A stretch of 64,000 nt of DNA from Nemertoderma westbladi (GCA_032718475.1 JAUCBJ010007696.1:1-64000); one strand, 5' to 3'. Counted from the first letter of the stretch, positions 1 through 11,514 are shown. Translations and numbers: made by a program. Notes: generated by a model from the letters alone, not told the origin.

Positions 1-383
1 AAACCAAATCAATTAATTTTATCTTTATGTTGGTTCACAAACCTAGTGACAGTTTCGATTCCCTCGCCTACAGGTATGACTGAGTACATAGAAACTATGT
101 CAAGGCTGAAAATCATACCACCGTGTTCTAATGGAAGTAAACTCGCGACCCGTCCCGACTCGTAGCCTCTCCGGGACGAGTGCTACTGCCTGTCCTAGTA
201 TTCGACTCGACAACAAGTTCATGTATAATACAAACCCAAACATAAACCTAACCGCCTTACACTAAATGTTACCGGTAACAAACTGCACAAAAAACTAAGC
301 TCTAAAAACTAATTCTCTAAGAAAATATATGACATTTTAGTCTCCGAGAAAAGGAGATGAACTAGGGCAAACAAGCTCGAAAA

Positions 384-446
384 GGTCCGCCTCTGCTAAG
401 GTCCGCCTCTGCTAAGGTCCGCCTCTGCTAAGGTCCGCCTCTGCTA
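384..446. repeat. 16-bp tandem repeat, about 4 units
   Basis: Four head-to-tail, virtually identical copies of a 16-bp unit beginning GGTCCGCCTCTGC. The lack of divergence suggests recent slippage. Confidence 0.9.
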
Positions 447-774
447 TACGCATGAACTGTCTCCTTGAACGGCTTCCTTCCAATCTTACTGTAAAAAAAA
501 ATTCACCGGAATGTGAGGTTGAACGCGGTACCTAGATATTCCAAGTCCCACGCTCTTCTTGATCTTGATCTCTCTTGATCCACTCCGCGCCGTATGAAGC
601 TTTAAAACCTAAATCCAAGTGGAAATTAACAACAACTTTGGTTGCGTTTCTATGTCTGACACCAGTACGAGGCCAAAATAGGAACACAACATTTTAATAT
701 TTCTACACAAAGATATAGAATTGGATAGGCTAGTGGTATCCAGTTGGTTTAAACAATACGTCTACCAGGCTTCA

Positions 775-775
<1 letters not shown>

Positions 776-807
<32 letters not shown>
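776..807. repeat. poly-G tract, 32 bases
   Basis: An uninterrupted run of 32 G on the plus strand. It is one of about a dozen G or C runs of 8 to 41 bases in the window. The exact length in an assembly is unreliable. Confidence 0.85.
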
Positions 808-808
<1 letters not shown>

Positions 809-1039
809 CATTGTGTAGCACGCACATTGCCTTATAAATACGCAAGGTTAACTAAACTAACTCGAAAGTTTAAAATCACTGAGAATTATTGTTTCGCAAC
901 TGCCCCAAATGTGAAATTCATAAGAACGCTTTGTTTTGGAACCAGTTTCTACAGGGTTGGTGGTCCTGGTCAGCTTTAGATAAATCACAAAATAGGATGC
1001 ACCGATAACAAAATTAAACTAATAGCTAATATTTATTAC

Positions 1040-1180
1040 CTTGGCATTGAAGTCGATTAGCTGTTGGTATGAAGCCAACTTTACATTCACATTGATAGCT
1101 TCCCACAAAGTTGATACAACTTCCAGTTGTAGTGGCACTTTCAGTACATTCGTGAATATCAGTCTCACACTCATCCATAT
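1040..1180 (-). CDS. calcium-binding EGF exon 2 (exon 5 of the secreted PAN/EGF gene)
   Basis: This is a 141-bp internal exon on the minus strand. The acceptor reads ...TTCAACAG before the exon and the donor reads CAAG/GTAATA after it. Split codons at both ends make it a symmetric phase 1-1 exon, as is classic for cbEGF domains. Translation gives (D)MDEC at the start, six Cys in EGF spacing, and CINFVGSYQCEC, which matches the Asp/Asn hydroxylation signature C-x-N-x4-Y-x-C-x-C of calcium-binding EGF modules. It is very close in sequence to the exon at 2425-2565. The preceding exon ends in G, so the joint codon is Asp, completing the calcium-binding start of the domain. In other proteins such modules serve extracellular structure or ligand binding. 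The protein continues beyond the left edge of the window. The reading is firm; the gene's identity is unknown. Confidence 0.88.
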
Positions 1181-2424
1181 CTGTTGAATATTATTATTAT
1201 AATGATTTATATTATTATGGTAGTATTTAAAATGAGCTGATGATGACTTATGACTAATGACGAATGTAAAATGTATGACCTAGGCCTACATCTATTAAAG
1301 TGGTTTAAGTTTATTACGTAGGCATAAAGAAGAAAATCCAACACATTTCAGTTCGACATTAGTAGATTACCATCTCCCTGGAGCCTGGTCAAGCCATAAT
1401 CAATGCAGGCGAGTATATGGGTCCTTTAACCCAGGAGCAATGGGGTCCTAAATCCTAATTACTAGACCAGATTATGGCCCTAGTAAGAGGGTCTATACAG
1501 CTACAGGTATCACCTCCTTTAATCCAATTAAACCCTAGTCACTTTTTTGACGTTTTCTAACAATTACATTTCATGAAATATGATTTGTAAAATCTCTATC
1601 ATCACCATCTTGTTTCTTGCGTTATACGGGTTTATGAGGGTCCTGAAACCGATGGAATCAATAAAAACAGCACTGGACATCGCTTTCTTGTACTTTTTGG
1701 TGATGGCTACAAAATTTGCCTTATTACGCCGAAAAATACGACTAGTAATGATCTGGAGCCTTAGAAATGTATTCCATTAGAATCAGCGCCCCAGAAAACC
1801 TGAAAATGTAATTTTATAGCATCGTATAAGATAATTAAAAAATTTGTGTTCAATCTGAAAAGTGGTGGTTACTTCTTTTTTTTTTTTCAAGTTCTCCCTA
1901 TATAGAGGATTAAAACTGCCATTTATAGTAATCGGATAATTTTTAAATATTTTCAAATGAATTCAATGCCCCAGAAAACCTGAATTGAAAAAAGATTGTA
2001 AATTGTAACTTTCAAACCTTTTGAAAGGCATTTTTTTAACTGAATTTGCTGAAAAATAACCATCAAAGAAAAAATTTCGAAATTTTTTTCGGTCTGATTC
2101 AGACTAGTGAAATCTACGAACAAACAAAAAAATTAGACGTTTTCGTTAAAAATCACGTCGATTTTGGAAGGGGGTGGGGGGGGGGGGGGTCAATATGACC
2201 CCCCCCCGGTATTTGTACAACATTTTATAGCCTGGTACTAATAGGATAGGGTTAAGCTGCATGGAGTTGGCATGTTTTTTGATAAATCACCTGAACTGAC
2301 CATCTCGCATAAGTGTCGAATCAAGAGTCGAATAGCCGGCATAGCATATCTGCATGCAGTTAAAAACAGCAGGTCGATTATAGATATATACAGTAGTTAA
2401 GTAACATTAATACGATTTTATTAC
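1181..2424 (-). other. intron between the two EGF exons
   Basis: An intron of 1.24 kb. It contains a split copy of a dispersed repeat (1370-1523 and 2252-2310), a G run followed by a C run near 2176-2207, and two nearby occurrences of the phrase CCCCAGAAAACCTGAA (near 1790 and 1970). No coding exon was recognised. Confidence 0.6.
1370..2310. repeat. dispersed repeat R1, copy split by about 730 bp
   Basis: The left part (to about 1523) carries a phrase GGGTCTATACAGCTACAGG that recurs near 8150 and 15902. The right part (from about 2252) carries the continuation GCTGCATGGAG-TGGCA. In the two other copies the parts are contiguous, so about 730 bp appear to have been inserted here. The family is unidentified. 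All copies lie within a few kb of RTE LINE copies. Confidence 0.45.
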
Positions 2425-2565
2425 CTTGGCATTGAAGTCGATTAGCTGTTGGTATGAAGCCAACTTTACATTCACATTGATAGCTTCCCGCAATGTTGGT
2501 ACAACTTCCAGTTGTAGTGGCACTTTCAGTACATTCGTGAATATCAGTCTCACACTCATCTATAT
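2425..2565 (-). CDS. calcium-binding EGF exon 1 (exon 4 of the secreted PAN/EGF gene)
   Basis: This is a 141-bp phase 1-1 exon with an AACAG acceptor and a CAAG/GTAATA donor, the same architecture as the exon at 1040-1180. It encodes (D)IDEC, six EGF cysteines and CTNIAGSYQCEC, again the hydroxylation/calcium-binding signature. It differs from its neighbour mainly in one short block (T-N-I-A versus I-N-F-V) and in Ile/Met near the start, so the pair looks like a recent exon duplication. The upstream exon at 14212-14340 ends ...SCT plus G. Splicing to it gives SCTDIDEC, a canonical way of entering a cbEGF domain. This supports a direct join across the 11.6 kb intron. Confidence 0.9.
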
Positions 2566-3396
2566 CTGTTGATTATTATTTATTATAATGATTTATATAC
2601 TGTGCCCATAGTGATATTTAAAATAAGATGGCTATGACTAATAAAAATCCAAAAAATAATTGCAGAAAATACCTTTGTATAGCCTACTTCAACTAAACCG
2701 AACCAAAGACATTCAAATATGACGAAACCCATTCGAAAGTGAATGGAAGCACAAATGAATAAATATTCACCACACCTGCATGCATAGGCCTACCTTTTCT
2801 ATCAACCAGATAATGATGAATTGTCAATAATTTGCAAATCAAAACCACCAAAGTTCACAATCATCCCTATAACTAGTCAGTCACCAGTCAAAAATATTTC
2901 CACAGTTTTGAAGGAACGCTTTATACAAGTAAATTACATCAATAACTATTACCATCAGTTCATAGACAAATTAGTTTGTCATATCCAATATCACGATGAT
3001 TCAACAGGTGATAAATTTATTGCCCACTGGAGTTCTAACAATTGCAATTGATTTGTCAGGCAGCGGAGAAGATGTACAGTGAAGTATTTTATATTCTTAC
3101 GTGTTGGTAAGAAAATACAATTGATCAAAGATTGTGGAAAAAAAATTATGTGATATATTTGGTCAATTGTCAATGAGCTTAGGAGCTCATGATGATGGCT
3201 CAAAATTTCCCACTATCATGTATCACAGCTGTACATGATCGTTCTATCAAACCTGTATGAAAAACTTCGAATTTCAACCACAATGGGGTGACGGCATGAT
3301 TTCTAATAAAAGCTCATTCATGCTAAGGTCTGCTAAGCTCTAGTAAACAATGAGGTATCCTAAGCTTTGATTGGAAGTTGCTACGTAGATCGCCAT
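2566..3396. other. intron sequence, nothing recognised
   Basis: AT-rich non-coding sequence between EGF exon 4 and the 3' end of RTE copy 1. Short open frames exist but have no family resemblance and no coding character. Confidence 0.5.
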
Positions 3397-6300
3397 ACTA
3401 CTACTAGGATCGGCATGCTGCATTGCAGCTGCATTTTTAAGAATGCTGTGCCGGCTTGTCAACAAAATTGCACCGCCACAACTCCCTATCACCCATGAAA
3501 TTTGCTAGATCATCCGCATCTTCAAGGCCAGTGTCCTTTAAGATGCGTCTCAAGAAAGTCATGGGCTGTCCACCATGCTTATTCACTCCATGAGGCTGCC
3601 AAAGTACAAGATTATGCACTGGCTGATCCTCACGGCGAAAGCAATGTCCTGCAAAGCGGAGGCGATTTTGTTCTAGTGTCAAGCTTGGGGGAACCAATGA
3701 GACACCTCCAATGTTATATAGTGTCTGGTTGGAGATGTGTGCATTGTACTTGACACAAGTTTGACGGCGTAGCATTCTTGTGAATGTGCCATCCAGAGAT
3801 TTGGTGTCCTCAGCAGTTAGAGCCCAGCATGGACTCCCATAGAGGAGTACTGGAACTACTGCTGCTCTAAATAATCTCACCTTAAGTTTCCGATTAATTC
3901 TCGGTGACTTCCAAATCCTGGAAAGCCTATTCAAGGCTGCCCATGCCTTTCCCTTACGTATTCGAAGGTCCTCACCTGACTTCCGGATCCATGATCCCAG
4001 GTAACAGAAGTCGTCCACATGCTCAAGCATACCATCCTTTGAGCTTATGCTCATCCGATCAGAGACTTGCTGAGGACTTTCAAAGTTAACTGTCAAAATT
4101 TTGGTGTTTCTGGAGTTAATAAAAAGACCAACACTAGAAGCAGCATGTTCTAATGAGCTGAGGAGCCGTTGGGCTCCCTCTAATGATTCTGAGAGTACTC
4201 CTAAGTCATCAGCAAAGTCTAGATCAGTTAGGTACTTGGCAGGATTTCCTCGACTTCTGGAGCCAGTAGGTGGAGTTATCATCACCCCATCATCATTATG
4301 ATGATCTAAGGACATGCGTAGAACATAGTCAACCACAATTATGAACAAGAATGGTGCAAGTGTGTCTCCTTGGAGGACGCCCCATAACACCTCAAATGGT
4401 TCTGTGTCACCGTCAACAGTAGACACAAATGTTGTCGAACCATCGTATACTGATCTGATTGCTGTAATAAGTTCATCAGGAATCCCATATAATGAAAGTA
4501 TGCTGAACATACGTGAGCGAGAGACTGAATCAAAGGCCTTGAAGAAGTCAACAAAGATAACAGCCAGATGCCTGTCTTTTTTTTGATAATTCTTCAATTA
4601 TCCTTCTAAGTGCCAAAATGGGCTACATGGTCCCACGACCTTTACGGAACCCATTCTGATTTCCACGGAGCAGTCTCTCAATGGGATCCCTGATGCGATT
4701 TAATAGAATCCTATTGTATAGCTTTGCAGCAATCGAGATCAATGAGATTCCCCGAAAAGAACCATAGAGTGTTAGGTTGCCCTTCTTGGGAACTGGCACC
4801 AACTTATTTGTTTTCATTTCTTGTGGGACTCTTGTTGTTCGGTACATGTCTACTATGATGGGATAGATGAGCTTTAAACACTCAGGTATTTTAAAGACCT
4901 CAGGGGGGACACCATCTACTCCACTGGCACGATTGGTCTTAATGCTCTTTGCAGCAGCCTTCACTTCTGCAAAGGAGATATCGCCAATGGGAATATATGG
5001 GAGTACAGACTCAGACACTTTTACTTCTATAAAGTATCAGGCAATACCCTGTCATTATTGAGGAGCTTTTCAAAGTGGGCTTTCCAACCATTGAGGCGAT
5101 CGGCTGGTGATTCAGCCTTAACCTTGGTGGTTGGTTGGCTTTTCCGCCCAGTAAGCAAATTGATCGATTTCCATGCCTGGGATGATTGCCTGCTGTCGTC
5201 AGCGTCATTGATGGCATCAACCTGTTGGTTTATTAGCTCCTGTAGATTAACAGAGTACTACCTGTTCAGGGACCTAGATGCAGCCTTAACTGCATTCTTG
5301 GCCGCTGTAGTCTGTTTGAGTCGGGACTCTTTCTGCGCCTTATGAAGGTCATTTCGGCACTTCTGAATTTTGTTGTCAGTCCAGGGGGCCCTTTTCCTGT
5401 TTCGAGGGTATACAGGAACTGTTTCTGCAGCTGCTAACTTAACTGCTTCTGTAAAGGCAGTATAGCCCTCACAGTGATCTGCCGCATCAGAGGCAAGAGC
5501 CTCATACCTGTTGCTCAGCTGTAGTGTGAAGCTGGATCTCACACTTGGCTGTTGCAACAGAGAGGACCAGTCATGCCGCGGCAAGGCAGATGTCGTTGTT
5601 CTGCTAGCACGCAGACTAAGTCTTACCTTGGCCACAATAAGGCGGTGATCACTGGAGAAGGGTCGAAGTGTAAATGCATTACAGTCTTGTATAGAGCTCC
5701 TGTATTTCCTACGAAACAGAATATGGTCTATCTGGGACTTGTGACCATTGGGTCCACTATGAGTCCATAGCTTTCCAGTTCGCTTCTTGAACTGGGTACC
5801 AGCCGAAAACAATCCATTTCCAGAGATAAAATCCTGAAGATGGACAGAATTTCGGTTAACACTATTGCTATAGACCCAGGGCGATGTAGGTGATTGATGC
5901 AGACTTGCATTAAAGTCTCCCAGGAATGTTAAGAATGCATGCTGATCCACTCCATCAGTAGCTGCTTGTAGATTGTGGTAGAAATTTTCCACCTCCTCTA
6001 CAGGGGCAACACTAGTTGGAGAGTAGCACACAATCATAACCACCTTAGGAAACTTCTTAGCCAGTCTTCCAGAACATGAGAAGTGGCAACGGATGATGCG
6101 GTTAGAGATTTGGTCTATTTTGTCCAATGCTGCATGTGCAGTTGGATTCATCAATAGACCAATTCCACCATTGCCACTATCATCTGCTGACGCGAGGGCG
6201 AGTCGCCAACCGCCCCCCATGTCCTTAATCAGAACCTCATCAGTCTGTTCAGTCTGCATTCGGTGCTCTTGAACACCCACTGCGCTAAGAGAAAGCTTAT

Positions 6301-6735
6301 CTGCCAAGGCAGTCAGCTCACCTTGTCGCATTGGGGACCCGAGTGTTAGGGTGTTTACTGAGGCTAGTCTTGTGACTTGCGTCAGATTCACCAATGGCTT
6401 TGTTGGTCGGGGTGGAACATGAGAGTAGCCTCCAACTCCAGAATCCCTCTCCCCATCACAATCTGGCCTCCCTGGTGACCCAGGGTTTGGGCCAGAAAGG
6501 TCATCAGGAAAGAGACTCAAAGAATTGTTGGCTGCTCTCTCTCCAGTAGGGGGTGAGACAGGCAGCCGGTCAGGAGTTAACTGACGCCTGTGAGGCCGAT
6601 TGTGTCCGGTAATTCCACTGGCCTCTAGTGGCCGGACCTCCGCATTGCTAATGTAATCCATAGTGGGGGTTGGGGGGTGCTTTTTTGCCGAGTCAGCTCT
6701 CGGGGCAAATACCACACCCTGGTTTGCCATTCCAC
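3397..6735 (-). mobile_element. RTE-clade LINE, near full length (copy 1)
   Basis: A minus-strand non-LTR retrotransposon of about 3.3 kb. The order in element orientation is an N-terminal leader, AP-type endonuclease, reverse transcriptase, a C-terminal domain of RTE type (RLRFAGHCFRR then LVLWQPHG), a short 3' end, and a tail of TAG triplets. RTE elements typically end in short tandem repeats rather than poly-A, and their single ORF carries endonuclease and RT, which fits. The right boundary near 6735 is set where the sequence becomes RTE copy 2 on the other strand. It lies sense to the host gene within its large intron. Confidence 0.85.
3437..6735 (-). pseudogene. RTE endonuclease-reverse transcriptase ORF, broken
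   Basis: The endonuclease part (about 6370-5560) shows VGVQEHRM, FLGDFNA, KSQIDHILFRR and FSSDHRLIVAKVRL, the expected order of catalytic and DNA-binding motifs of AP endonuclease LINE proteins. The RT part (about 5015-3900) shows VPVPKKGN, NGFRKGR, VDFFKAFDS, LQGDTLAPFLF and FADD. The C-terminal GHCFRR domain ends at 3437. Lesions, judged against copy 3: a stop at 5258-5260, a 1-base deletion near 5035, a stop at 4623-4625 in place of a Glu codon, and a 2-base deletion near 4577 that returns to the original frame. The element is therefore dead. The open frame upstream of about 6735 runs antisense through copy 2 and is probably not part of this protein. Confidence 0.85.
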
Positions 6736-7917
6736 AGGGTGGGTGTCGCAATGGAGTCAGATATGAGGCCCATTGCACTACGGAGACTGATTGAAGGAAT
6801 TAAGTCAAAGAATCTCCCCGCTGTCATGACTTTTGTGGACTTCAAGAAGGCATTCGACTCCATCCATAGAGGTAAAATGCTTGAAATCCTAAGAGCTTAT
6901 GGAATACCAGAAGTAATTGTTGCTGGCATTGGATTGTTATATTGTGACACAGAAGCGCAGGTACTCTCACCAGATGGTGAAACTGAGTTTTTCTCAACCC
7001 TGGCTGGCGTACTGCAAGGTGACACATTAGCACCATTACTATTTGTAATTGTGCTGGATTACGCAATGAGGACGGCCACAAAGGGTGAAGACCTGGGATT
7101 CACACTTCAAGAATGCAGAAGTAGTAGATATCCGGCAACTACAGTCACAGACACCGACTTTGCGGATGACATCGCCCTGCTCTCTAATACCCTAGCAGAT
7201 GCACAGCTTCTACTAAATAAAGTGGAGAGGGCTGCTAAGGAGGTTGGATTGCATATAAATGCTACAAAGACCGAATTCATGACCTTTAATGTTGATGGAA
7301 AATTGACAACCATTGATAATAATCAACTAAGGAAGGTCGATGACTTCCAGTACCTTGGATCATGGATAGAGAGTAGCAAAAAGGACATAGAAGTTAGGAA
7401 AGCAAAGGCTTGGGTAGCTCTATCAAAAATGGATACCATCTGGAAATCAGAACTCTCCAGGCACCTGAAGACTAAGTTCTTTCGAGCCACAGTGGAAAGT
7501 GTATTTTTATATGGGGGTGAGACCTGGACACTGACTAAATCACTTGAACAACGAATTGATGGTTGCTACACAAGACTACTAAGGGCAGCTTTAAACATCA
7601 GCTGGAGACAACACATGACAAACGCCGAGCTTTATGGTACAATACCACCTATATCAACCACCCTCCGTGAACGCAGATTAAGATTCAGTGGGCACTGCTG
7701 GCGAAGTAAAGAGGAGGTCATACCAGATCTACTTCTCTGGCAACCAACTCATGGAAAGCGTAGTCGTGGATGACCGGCCATAACACATATAGATCAACTT
7801 GAAAGGGATACTGAACTTGGGAGAAACGAAATTGCGACAACTATGGAGAATCGGGAATCCTGGAAGGATCTCATTTCCACTGTCCGAGTTCACTCGACCT
7901 ACAGTAGTAGTAGTAAT
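6736..7917 (+). mobile_element. RTE-clade LINE, 5'-truncated (copy 2, different subfamily)
   Basis: A plus-strand LINE fragment that begins inside the RT domain and ends with an AGT-triplet tail (about 7900-7917). Its protein is recognisably related to copy 1 but clearly diverged, so it is another subfamily. Its truncated 5' end abuts the 5' end of copy 1 head-to-head at about 6735, suggesting one inserted next to or into the other. Confidence 0.8.
6739..7914 (+). pseudogene. RTE reverse transcriptase C-terminal half
   Basis: An open frame from about 6739 to 7770 encodes RT motifs VDFKKAFDS, GVLQGDTLAPLLF, DTDFADDIALL and KTEFMTFN, then the RTE C-terminal motif RRLRFSGHCWRS and LLLWQP. A TGA at 7771-7773 interrupts the frame directly after LLLWQPTHGKRSRG. 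The same frame then reads on as ERDTELGRNEIATTMENRE, the expected continuation of RTE C-termini, to the triplet tail. One nonsense mutation and the missing endonuclease make it inactive. Confidence 0.82.
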
Positions 7918-9258
7918 ATTAGCCATATTCAGACTGTAACTTTCAGGTTCTGTCGCTGCCGTATTTGTTTATTGTTGAATAATATTTGTCGCGGTATCTG
8001 GAGAAGGAGCTGCAAATTTATGTAAAAATTTTCAAAAATTTTCAGTTAATTGTTCTGGGAGGAATTCCAATCTAATAATGGGTTGAATATTCCAATTCCA
8101 TTCCATGTACAGGATCCTAGTTACAGGACCAGATTTGCCCTAGTAATAGGGTCTATGCAGCTACAGGTGGCACCTCCTTTATGCTGCATGGAGGTGGCAA
8201 GTTTTCTTGATCAATGACCTAGAATACCTGACCTGACAACATGTAGATCGCCATGATACATGGTTCAAAGAATTCCTTGCGTTCGATGGTTGGACGCCAT
8301 TTTAGTTTTATACTGCAACGCGACACATCTTTGTTCAGTATTCGTCTTTAGCAGCTAGCTAAAGGACATTTTTGCCTTTTAACATCTGGCTTGGAATATG
8401 GAGAATTATAGTAAATTACCGAAGTACTGTGATACCGCACGGTTCTACTGTGCTGATTATACTAAAATAACTGAATTGCACTGATTTACTGCTGTAACTG
8501 TTACATTTTTATATTTGATGGGCAATTATTGTATATTTGGTAATGATATGTCGATCAGCTGCAACATTAATACCGCATAACTTCGAACTTGTTTATATTT
8601 ATATCTAACGAGGTAAGCTTTGGGCGGTTAATTAGCAGTCTCGCTTCACAATCACTTGGAGTTTGTGAGAATATATGTTATCAGATAGCCCCAATGAATG
8701 AATTCATGAATAAAATTGCCTCAAGTCAGTGTCCAGAGTGTATTTCAGCCAGTCCATAATACCATGCCCCTAAAGGGTGTGCAGGTGTGCATTGTTCTTG
8801 TTAACAATCTATTGTAATCACCTTGATGAAGACCTGTATATTATCTAGAGCGCAACATCTGAAACGGAACTGTTAATTAATACTATCCCTATCTGAAACG
8901 GAACTGTTAATACTATCCCGTAAGTGTTATTGTTAGGAATTACATAGCGAGAATCAATCGAATAACCAAACCAGCCCAATTCTAGTAAGCCGATATATTT
9001 CATGCTCCCATTGTTTGGGTCATACGCCGTGCTAGATGATTTATATCCGATGTCAAAACGTTTAGCAAACATTAAGCAAGTTTTCTGTAATAATAAAAAT
9101 TTGATTGAAAATTTTTCTTCTAAAAGCGCGAATAGCGTTTCTCACGGATAGTAGCTAAAATAATGGAATCAACCATTAGCAGTAGAATGTGCAACCAGCA
9201 TAGGAGATTGTCCCATGGAAGATGGAAGAGATTTCAGAGCCTTAATGGACGGGTCGAT
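7918..9258. other. intron sequence with a dispersed repeat; one doubtful ORF
   Basis: The region contains repeat R1 (8100-8240). On the minus strand an open frame at 9072-8845 (75 codons) follows a plausible acceptor, TTATTATTACAG. It has a tandem duplication of about 30 bp near its end and matches no family I know, so I do not call it an exon. The rest shows nothing recognisable. Confidence 0.4.
8100..8240. repeat. dispersed repeat R1, intact copy
   Basis: Shares a block of more than 100 bases with 15870-15990, with scattered mismatches. Key phrases are GGTGGCACCTCCTTTATGC and GAGGTGGCAAGTTTTCT. The family is unknown. Confidence 0.6.
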
Positions 9259-10980
9259 AATCATTGTGAAAAAGAACACGAACCAGGGGCCCCTGCAAAT
9301 CATTGTGAAAGGGAACACGAACCAGGGGCCCCTGCAAATCATTGTGAAAATGAACACGAACCAGGGGCCCCTGCAAATCATTGTGAAAAGGAACACAAAC
9401 CAGGGGCCCCTGCAAATCATTGTGAAAAAGAACACAAACCAGGGGCCCCTGCAAATCATTGTGAAAAAGAACACAAACCAGGGGCCCCTGCAAATCATGG
9501 TGAAAAGGAACACGAACCAGGGGCCCCTGCAAATCATTGTGAAAAGGAACACGAACCAGGGGCCCCTGCAAATCATTGTGAAAAGGAACACAAACCAGGG
9601 GCCCCTGCAAATCATTGTGAAAAGGAACACAAACCAGGGGCCCCTGCAAATCATTGTGAAAGGGAACACGAACCAGGGGCCCCTGCAAATCATTGTGAAA
9701 ATGAACACGAACCAGGGGCCCCTGCAAATCATTGTGAAAAGGAACACAAACCAGGGGCCCCTGCAAATCATGGTGAAAAGGAACACGAACCAGGGGCCCC
9801 TGCAAATCATTGTGAAAAGGAACACGAACCAGGGGCCCCTGCAAATCATTGTGAAAAGGAACACAAACCAGGGGCCCCTGCAAATCATTGTGAAAAGGAG
9901 CACGAACCAGGGGCCCCTGCCAATCATTGTGAAAAGGAACACGAACCAGGGGCCCCTGCAAATCGTTGTGAAAAGGAACACGAACCAGGAGCCCCTGCAA
10001 ATCATTGTGAAAAGGAACACGAACCAGGGGCCCCTGCAAATCATTGTGAAAAGGAACACGAACCAGGGGCCCCTGCAAATCATTGTGAAAAGGAACACGA
10101 ACCAGGGGCCCCTGCAAATCATTGTGAAAAGGAACACGAACCAGGGGCCCCTGCAAATCATTGTGAAAAGGAACACGAACCAGGGGCCCCTGCAAATCGT
10201 TGTGAAAAGGAACACGAACCAGGGGACCCTGCAAATCATTGTGAAAAGGAACACGAACCAGGGACCCCTGCAAATCGTTGTGAAAAGAAACACGAACCAG
10301 GGGCCCCTGCAAATCGTTGTGAAAAGGAACACAAACCAGGGGCCCCTGCAAATCATTGTGAAAAGGAACACGAACCAGGAGCCCCTGCAAATCATTGTGA
10401 AAAGGAACACGAACCAGGGGCCTCTGCAAATCATTGTGAAAAGGAACACGAACCAGGGGCCCCTGCAAATCACTGTGAAAAGGAACACAAACCAGGGGCC
10501 CCTGCGAATCATTGTGAAAAGGAACACGAACCAGGGGCCCCTGCAAATCATTGTGAAAAGGAACACGAACCAGGGGCCCCTGCAAATCATTGTGAAAAGG
10601 AACACGAACCAGGGGCCCCTGCAAATCATTGTGAAAAGGAACACGAACCAGGGGCCCCTGCAAATCATTGTGAAAAGGAACACGAACCAGGGGCCCCTGC
10701 AAATCATTGTGAAAAGGAACACGAACCAGGGGCCCCTGCAAATCATTGTGAAAAGGAACACGAACCAGGGGCCCCCGCAAATCATTGTGAAAAGGAACAC
10801 GAACCAGGGGCCCCTGCAAATCATTGTGAAAAGGAACTCGAACCAGGGGCCCCTGCAAATCATTGTGAAAAGGAACACGAACCAGGGGCCTCTGCAAATC
10901 ATTGTGAAAAGGAACACGAACCAGGGGCCCCTGCAAATCATTGTGAAAAGGAACACGAACCAGGGGCCCCTGCAAATCAT
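9259..10980. repeat. 39-bp minisatellite, about 44 units
   Basis: Head-to-tail units of exactly 39 bp without a single length change across 1.72 kb. Each unit has a palindromic core AGGGGCCCCT followed by GCAAATCATTGTG. Variation is almost all point substitution. The order of variant units near the left end repeats after nine units (351 bp; the same AGGGAACACG variant recurs near 9310 and 9661), which shows block duplication. Since 39 is divisible by 3, four of the six frames stay open through the whole array. In the plus frame starting in the flank the repeat would read as a 13-residue NHCEKEHEPGAPA unit. With no splice sites or partner domains and several frames equally open, I treat it as satellite DNA in the intron. 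Confidence 0.93.
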
Positions 10981-11061
10981 TAATTTTAGTACAAAAAATT
11001 GAGGCGGCAGTGTGCCGCCCATGGGGTTCAAATTATAGATTTAAAAATTTCGAAAATGGTT

Positions 11062-11081
11062 AAAGGCGGTGTGCCGCCTTT
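11062..11081. repeat. perfect 8-bp stem hairpin
   Basis: AAAGGCGG, loop TGTG, CCGCCTTT. A weaker cousin with the same GGCGG-GTGTG-CCGCC pattern lies about 60 bp upstream, near 11003-11020. The pair flanks the end of the minisatellite. Confidence 0.6.
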
Positions 11082-11347
11082 TAGGGGAGGATAAGAAATA
11101 TTATGATTATACTCTTTATATAAAAATATCTTGTACGACAATAAAATAAACCTTGTGGTCCGATCAAATATATTTTTCTTTGTCCTTGGGACTAAAAATT
11201 TGAGGAATTTATCTTTGGTGCGCAAAGGGTTAACTGCGATCACGTTTTACTTGCTTTTGATTATTTACTTTATTTTCCAGTAAATATTTTAGCATCAATA
11301 ATTACTGCTGCTTTTCATATATTGGTTGTAACTCCTCAATTTCCCCT

Positions 11348-11430
11348 ATTACATAAAAATTAACTCAATTTATCAATTTCGCCCCTGTTTCTAATACCTT
11401 TTTTAATTACTTTTACAGTGTAATTTTGTT
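11348..11430. repeat. satellite-like segment B, left copy
   Basis: About 83 bp starting ATTACATAAAAATTAACT, repeated with few changes at 14130-14210. On the right, B directly follows segment A; on the left it lies 640 bp before segment A. Confidence 0.7.
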
Positions 11431-11514
11431 TAAATCTTATCATTCCTGGGCCAGGTTAAATTTAATTATTACTTCCTATTAATGTTTGTAGGCATACCAT
11501 CATTCTTTCTAATT

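Larger units (their letters stand above)
1..1039. other. intron or downstream flank of the EGF gene, no exon recognised
   Basis: This stretch lies downstream (in gene orientation) of the last EGF exon seen here, so it is probably intron. It holds a short 16-bp tandem repeat and a long G run, both listed separately. I see no further coding exon with splice sites. Confidence 0.5.

Noticed and set aside
8845-9072. 75-codon minus-strand frame with an upstream acceptor-like sequence, a possible extra exon of the host gene
   Set aside because: No fitting GT donor in phase 1 was found, no domain was recognised, and exon 3 already joins exon 4 perfectly.
9259-10980. CRISPR-like array of short direct repeats
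   Set aside because: There are no unique spacers; units are directly adjoining and the genome is eukaryotic.
9163-11031. Long open frames of about 600 codons in several frames across the minisatellite, one reading NHCEKEHEPGAPA repeats
   Set aside because: The unit is 39 bp, so any stop-free unit stays open in every copy. Four frames are equally open, no splice sites or other domains adjoin, and it lies in an intron.
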